Below are positions 6,066 through 8,797 of a DNA stretch of 8,797 nt, in pieces. The stretch is from Acidimicrobiaceae bacterium (GTDB taxonomy: Bacteria; Actinomycetota; Acidimicrobiia; Acidimicrobiales; Salinilacustritrichaceae): NCBI GenBank assembly GCA_003476595.1, contig DMTU01000181.1:7049-15845 (forward strand). The letters run 5' to 3'. Position 1 is the stretch's first letter. Each line of letters begins with the position of its first letter. The notes below the pieces were generated by a model. The model saw only the letters and a list, made by a program, of their open reading frames with translations, had not been told where the DNA came from and searched no databases. The position numbers and the translations under genes are program-made.

Positions 6066-6453
6066 CGATGGTCCCGGACATGAACAGGTGGGCGTCGCAG
6101 ACGTACTCGTACTCGCCGGGTTCGGCGATGCTGAAGGTCAGCGTCTGGGTGACGACACCGTCCTCGAGCTCGGTCTTGGGGTCGTCGGGAGACTGGATGT
6201 GCAGGTTGTGCGGGACACCCCGGTCGCGGTTCTCGATGGTGGCGGTGACCTCGACCCCTGCCGGGACCACGATCCGGTCGACATCCCATCGCAGGTTCTC
6301 GGCGACGATGGTGAACTCTTCGACTGGCTCCTCGGTCTCCGCTGTGGCGCCGTCAGTCGACGCGTTGTCACCACATGCCGCGAGCGCGGCCGCAACGACC
6401 GCGCCGGCTCCGAGGCGGAGGGCACGTCGCCGGGTCACGCGGTGTTCCGTCAT
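6055..6453 (-). CDS. Cupredoxin (type 1 blue-copper) lipoprotein
   Basis: The 132-residue protein has a Tat-like leader with RVTRRRALRLG (5-15), a hydrophobic core and lipobox LAAC with C27, so it should be a membrane-anchored lipoprotein outside the cell. After an acidic linker comes a plastocyanin-like beta domain (about 47-132). Copper ligands are visible: H82 (GVPHNLH) and the compact C119-x2-H122-x2-M125 in YVCDAHLFMSG, the spacing used by several halocyanin-like cupredoxins. It probably carries electrons or copper at the membrane surface. ATG 6453 gives a normal-length leader; an in-frame ATG at 6480 would add nine residues, and neither has a clear ribosome site. It lies downstream of the M15 gene and overlaps the CPBP gene by 11 bp. 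A dyad at 6485-6495 lies just upstream. Confidence 0.9.
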   Translation of the reverse strand: MTEHRVTRRRALRLGAGAVVAAALAACGDNASTDGATAETEEPVEEFTIVAENLRWDVDRIVVPAGVEVTATIENRDRGVPHNLHIQSPDDPKTELEDGVVTQTLTFSIAEPGEYEYVCDAHLFMSGTIVAV

Positions 6454-6484
6454 GGACGCAGGCTTTTGAAGATGGTTCATCTGC

Positions 6485-6495
6485 TACAGCGTGTA
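6485..6495. promoter_or_regulatory. Candidate operator: TACAgcgTGTA dyad upstream of cupredoxin gene
   Basis: TACA-GCG-TGTA is a perfect 4+3+4 inverted repeat in the short gap between the M15 stop and the cupredoxin start, 32 bp before ATG 6453 or 5 bp before ATG 6480. It resembles the CopY/BlaI box TACA-N2-TGTA but has one extra central base. Position and likeness to 7287-7297 and 4087-4097 make it a plausible repressor site; a promoter between M15 and cupredoxin would be needed for it to act on cupredoxin alone. Binding is inference. Confidence 0.4.
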
Positions 6496-6533
6496 CGACC
6501 TCGGCGTGGAGACGCCAAACGCGGTCGACGGTG

Positions 6534-7214
6534 TCACGGCCGGTACGACCAGTGCCACGGCTCCTGTGGGTGCACCTCGAGACCGTTCCAGCCGCTGTTG
6601 GCCTCGAGGAACCGGTAGGCGGCCGAACTGCGGTCGAGGATCAACTTGCCCCCGGAGGTGAAGTCGATGGCCAGCCCGTACTGGTGGAGGGACTGGCCAA
6701 CCTTCGCTGTTGGAGGGGAGCACGCTGACGCTGGCGAGTTGACCGGGTCCGGGCAGTTCTGCGCCCGCAGTCGCCGCTGAGCGGCGCTGTCGCGGTACCC
6801 GCCACCCTCGAGGGGGACGCCGGCGACCTCGGCCTCGGCCAGCAGGGTGCGAATGAACGGAGCCAGCCGCTCATGGACCACGATCCCATCGACGTTCTCC
6901 ACGGCTGGAGGTCCGGTGACGTGCTCGCCCGGAACCGTGAGCCGGAACGGTGCACCGAGCTGCACGGGTGGGACGAAGTCGTCAGGGTCGAGCGACACCG
7001 GTCCCGGTGAGCCCCCAGACTGCTGGGTGCTGCCTGCGGACTGGACTGCTGGTGGGGCGGTGGGTGCGGGCGGTCGTGGTTGGGCGGTGCTGATGCCCGG
7101 CTCCTCCGCAGGAGGCCATCCGCCGGCTGCGAGGGCCGTGAGGGCGAGCACCAGTGTCCCGGCTGCGCCGGCGGTGCGGAGACGGGGGATGGCCGAGATC
7201 AGATTGGAGGCCAC
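6534..7214 (-). CDS. Exported M15-family (VanY-like) D-Ala-D-Ala carboxypeptidase/peptidase
   Basis: The 226-residue protein (GTG 7214 numbering) has an N-terminal hydrophobic segment at about 16-31, a Pro/Thr/Gln-rich wall-spanning linker (about 34-72) and a C-terminal M15 domain. Zinc-site motifs are SLHQYGLAIDF (176-186; H177, D184) and EPWHWS (218-223; catalytic E218, H221). GGYRDSAAQ (138-146) is the typical substrate-side strand. C154 and C165 bracket a loop before the active site and probably form a disulfide. M15 enzymes trim peptidoglycan stem peptides. GTG 7214 is preferred to GTG 7223 because the complement of 7221-7226 reads GAGGTG, a good ribosome site six bases upstream. It heads a leftward unit with cupredoxin and CPBP genes, 80 bp before the former. 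Confidence 0.88.
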   Translation of the reverse strand: MASNLISAIPRLRTAGAAGTLVLALTALAAGGWPPAEEPGISTAQPRPPAPTAPPAVQSAGSTQQSGGSPGPVSLDPDDFVPPVQLGAPFRLTVPGEHVTGPPAVENVDGIVVHERLAPFIRTLLAEAEVAGVPLEGGGYRDSAAQRRLRAQNCPDPVNSPASACSPPTAKVGQSLHQYGLAIDFTSGGKLILDRSSAAYRFLEANSGWNGLEVHPQEPWHWSYRP

Positions 7215-7220
7215 GTGCTT

Positions 7221-7226
7221 CACCTC
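7221..7226 (-). promoter_or_regulatory. Ribosome binding site GAGGTG of the M15 gene
   Basis: On the minus strand GAGGTG is followed by AAGCAC and then GTG 7214-7212. The spacing of six bases supports that GTG over the in-frame GTG at 7223, which would overlap the site itself. Confidence 0.6.
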
Positions 7227-7266
7227 GTCACGCAGTCGATTGCGAGTTGCCCTCGGTACGGTCGGG

Positions 7267-7286
7267 GCACGAACATCTAGACGTGC
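7267..7286. promoter_or_regulatory. Inverted repeat GCACG-N10-CGTGC in divergent promoter region
   Basis: Five-base arms at 7267-7271 and 7282-7286 flank ten bases (AACATCTAGA) in the 97-base gap between the leftward M15 gene and the rightward anchored protein gene. The spacing puts the arms about one and a half helical turns apart. It abuts the GACAcgcTGTC dyad. It may be an operator or just chance in GC-rich DNA; no clear promoter boxes are seen beside it. Confidence 0.28.
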
Positions 7287-7297
7287 GACACGCTGTC
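7287..7297. promoter_or_regulatory. Candidate operator: GACAcgcTGTC dyad between M15 and helical-protein genes
   Basis: GACA-CGC-TGTC is a perfect 4+3+4 inverted repeat with the same geometry as TACAgcgTGTA at 6485-6495. It lies 14 bp before GTG 7312, close to where transcription of the rightward operon (which ends in the BlaI/CopY-like gene) should start. If that regulator binds here it would repress its own operon, as is usual for the family. This is inference. Confidence 0.4.
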
Positions 7298-7311
7298 ACA
7301 CGGAGCTGCTC

Positions 7312-7764
7312 GTGGCGAGTCGACGGCTGTGCTGTCGCATCCGGGCGCGCCTCGTGAACCGCACGACCGCCGGTCTGTTCGCCGCCGTGGTGCTGGTCCT
7401 GGCGGGGTGGTTGGCCCTGTCCGTCACCGGAGGCAACGGCACGGACGCCCCGACAGACGGCACAGGGCCGTCGCCGCTGTCTGGGGTGTGCGGTGCGCTC
7501 GTCGCCGCTCGGTCAGGCGACATCGAGGATGCACGTGCGGTCTTCTTCGATGACGCCCACGACGGGCTCCACGACCTGGCCACGCGTACTGCGGAGGTGG
7601 ATCGGGCAGCGACCGCCGAGCTGCTCCGAGCGAAGGAACGCATCGAGGCGCTCATGGAGTCGAGCTCGGCTCCAGATCTGCAGACGGCTCTCGCCGACCT
7701 GGCGGATGCAACCGCAGCCGCCGCCCGAACCCTCGACCCGGAAGCAGCCACCTCGTGCCCATGA
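7312..7764 (+). CDS. Anchored exported helical protein of unknown function
   Basis: This 150-residue protein is not recognised with confidence. It has a very basic cytoplasmic start (SRRLCCRIRARLVNR, 3-17), a membrane anchor at about 20-39, a Gly/Thr/Asp/Pro-rich linker (40-57) and an all-helical exported domain (about 58-142). That domain includes GVCGALVAARSGDIEDA (58-74), FFDDAHDGLHDLA (78-90) and a long Ala/Leu/Glu-rich helix (98-116). H83 and H87 with neighbouring acids could bind metal, and C60 with C149 could form a disulfide that staples the helical bundle. GTG 7312 is chosen because GGAG at 7302-7305 is six bases upstream; GTG 7354 has no site. Its stop overlaps the next ATG as ATGA, so it is co-translated with the thioredoxin-like lipoprotein, which is the best hint of a shared role. 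Confidence 0.72.
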   Translation: MASRRLCCRIRARLVNRTTAGLFAAVVLVLAGWLALSVTGGNGTDAPTDGTGPSPLSGVCGALVAARSGDIEDARAVFFDDAHDGLHDLATRTAEVDRAATAELLRAKERIEALMESSSAPDLQTALADLADATAAAARTLDPEAATSCP

Positions 7765-8741
7765 CCCCACGATCCTGGATCTGTGTGTCCATCGCCGCCC
7801 TCGTCCTCACAGGATGCGGCGGCGATTCGGACGACGACGCAGCCACCACGACGCCGACCCAGCAGGACCGGGGGGTCGTCGCCCAAGTCGCCAGCTACGA
7901 GCTCGTCATCGACCGCGACCAGCGCTTCCTGGTCGGTCTGTTCAGCGACGACAGGGGCATGGTCAGCCACGGATCCGCCGAGCTCACCTTCTCCTTCCTC
8001 GGCGAGGAGGGCAACATGCTCGACGAACCGACGCCCGGCCCGGATGCGATGGCGACCTTCGTCCCTGTCCCAGGCTCTCCGGAGTCGACGAACTCGGAAT
8101 CGGCGGCGTTCACCTCGCCGTCCGAGGCACGCGGTGTCTACGGCGCCGAGGCAGTGCGCTTCGACCGAGCCGGCTTCTGGGAGGTCGCCGTCGACATCGA
8201 GATCGACGGCACGCAGCATTCCGCCACGGCGGCATTCGACGTCCGCGAGGAGAGCCATGTGCCAGTCCCTGGCGACCCCGCACCGCGGACGCAGAACCTC
8301 CTGCCCGGCGACCCCGACGCACCGCCCGACGCCGTCGACTCGCGGGCGGAGGACGACGGCACGGTCCCCGACCCGGAGCTCCACGAGGAGACCGTCGCAA
8401 CGGCGATCGACGCAGGACGGCCGGTCATGGTCGTCGTCTCGACGCCCGTGTATTGCGTCAGCCGCTTCTGCGGCCCCATCACCGACACCGTGCAGGAGCT
8501 GGCCCAGGAGTACGGCGAGCAGATGGACTTCGTGCACCTCGAGGTCTTCAAGGACTTCGAGGCCAACACCTTGAACAAGGCAGCCGTCGAATGGATCTGG
8601 CCCGACCGGCAGGGCGAACCTGCGGAGCCCTGGGTCTTCCTCGTCGACGCGAGCGGTACCGTCATCGAGCGGTGGGACAACGTCGCATCGGAGCGGAACC
8701 TCACCGAAGCGGTGCAAGCAGTCGTGGAAGGAATAGCGTGA
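7761..8741 (+). CDS. Lipoprotein with beta-sandwich-like domain and thioredoxin-like CX4C domain
   Basis: The 326-residue protein has a signal peptide ending in lipobox LTGC (C19), an acidic/Thr linker (20-36), a beta-rich domain at about 40-162 and a C-terminal thioredoxin-like domain at about 205-326. The first domain (QRFLVGLFSDD, ELTFSF, RAGFWEVAVDIEIDG) looks like the Ig-like folds of exported metal or redox proteins. The second has VMVVVSTPVYC with C232 and C237 (CVSRFC), the LELAQEYG-type helix, then PWVFLVDASGTVIERW (P290 probable cis-Pro). The redox pair is spaced CX4C rather than CX2C or the Sco-type CX3C, so activity may be thiol redox or copper binding. ATG 7761 (ATGA overlap with the previous gene) is preferred; GTG 7755 would add two residues. 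Its end overlaps the BlaI-like gene as GTGA. Confidence 0.78.
   Translation: MTPRSWICVSIAALVLTGCGGDSDDDAATTTPTQQDRGVVAQVASYELVIDRDQRFLVGLFSDDRGMVSHGSAELTFSFLGEEGNMLDEPTPGPDAMATFVPVPGSPESTNSESAAFTSPSEARGVYGAEAVRFDRAGFWEVAVDIEIDGTQHSATAAFDVREESHVPVPGDPAPRTQNLLPGDPDAPPDAVDSRAEDDGTVPDPELHEETVATAIDAGRPVMVVVSTPVYCVSRFCGPITDTVQELAQEYGEQMDFVHLEVFKDFEANTLNKAAVEWIWPDRQGEPAEPWVFLVDASGTVIERWDNVASERNLTEAVQAVVEGIA
8726..8732 (+). promoter_or_regulatory. Ribosome binding site GGAAGGA of the BlaI/CopY-like gene
   Basis: GGAAGGA lies inside the end of the lipoprotein gene, five bases before GTG 8738, and fixes the start of the regulator gene at that codon rather than at the internal ATG 8759. Confidence 0.6.
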
Positions 8742-8797
8742 CGGCGCAGCGGCGCGGCATGGGCCAGCTCGAAGCCGAAGTGATGTCGATCCTGTGG
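8738..8797 (+). CDS. BlaI/MecI/CopY-family transcriptional repressor (first 20 residues, truncated by window edge)
   Basis: Only 20 residues are in the window, but GQLEAEVMSILW (9-20) is the characteristic first helix of the BlaI/MecI/CopY winged-helix repressors (usual form LGELExxVMxxLW). Such proteins, about 120-140 residues, bind dyads near TACA-N2-TGTA and are released by copper (CopY) or by proteolysis through a membrane M56 peptidase (BlaI/MecI). GTG 8738 overlaps the stop of the lipoprotein gene as GTGA and has GGAAGGA upstream, so it is the third gene of the 7312 operon. The copper-related neighbours favour a CopY- or general stress-type role, but the inducer cannot be seen; whether an M56 gene follows lies outside the window. 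Confidence 0.75.
   Translation, partial: MTAQRRGMGQLEAEVMSILW

Noticed and set aside
6511..6524. Small hairpin GGCGT-GGAG-ACGCC between the M15 and cupredoxin genes, considered as terminator
   Set aside because: Only a 5-bp stem and no following T-run on either strand; not enough to call an intrinsic terminator.
7240..7280. Possible sigma70-like boxes (TTGCGA/TTGCCC with CATCTA)
   Set aside because: Hexamers match poorly and spacing is off (about 21 bases), so no promoter is called.
7296..8717. Long antisense open frame (473 codons) opposite the lipoprotein gene
   Set aside because: The plus-strand frames have signal peptide, lipobox, domain patterns and overlapping start/stops; the antisense frame is a GC-rich shadow with no recognisable domain.

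Overview
The window is compact, very GC-rich bacterial DNA: almost entirely coding, with overlapping stop/start codons and frequent GTG/TTG starts. The gene types (actinobacterial-style DsbA+VKOR pair, CtaG, DUF305, M15 peptidase, BlaI/CopY regulator) suggest a free-living actinomycetote. By general feel it could be Acidimicrobiia or a neighbouring deep-branching class, but the sequence alone does not settle that. There are no RNA genes, insertion sequences, CRISPR arrays or phage genes that I can support, and no gap between genes exceeds about 120 bases.

Layout. (1) Positions 1-1039, minus strand: a class III nucleotide cyclase with a C-terminal YHS metal-binding domain, overlapping by GTGA the start of a ZIP-like metal transporter that runs off the left edge. 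(2) 1156-3170, plus strand: a disulfide-bond operon of membrane-anchored DsbA-like thioredoxin, VKOR, and an anchored DUF305 protein of a copper-linked family. (3) 3189-4076, minus strand: an anchored exported protein of unknown function. (4) 4130-5318, plus strand: CtaG (cytochrome oxidase copper-centre assembly) followed by two tiny one-helix membrane proteins, joined by ATGA and GTGA overlaps. (5) 7214-5319, minus strand: M15 peptidase, a blue-copper cupredoxin lipoprotein, and a CPBP membrane protease, probably one unit. (6) 7312-8797, plus strand: an anchored helical protein, a lipoprotein with an atypical CX4C thioredoxin-like domain, and the first 20 residues of a BlaI/MecI/CopY-type repressor, again chained by 4-bp overlaps.

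How it may fit together (inference). Nearly every recognisable product acts at or outside the membrane in metal handling or thiol redox: cupredoxin, DUF305, CtaG, YHS, ZIP, DsbA/VKOR and the CX4C lipoprotein. I read the window as an envelope copper/redox homeostasis neighbourhood, with a CopY/BlaI-family repressor at the right edge as possible controller. Three of the short intergenic regions carry the same small dyad, ACA-N3-TGT (TACAgcgTGTA, GACAcgcTGTC, TACAgggTGTc), which is the best candidate for a shared, undescribed operator linking these units.
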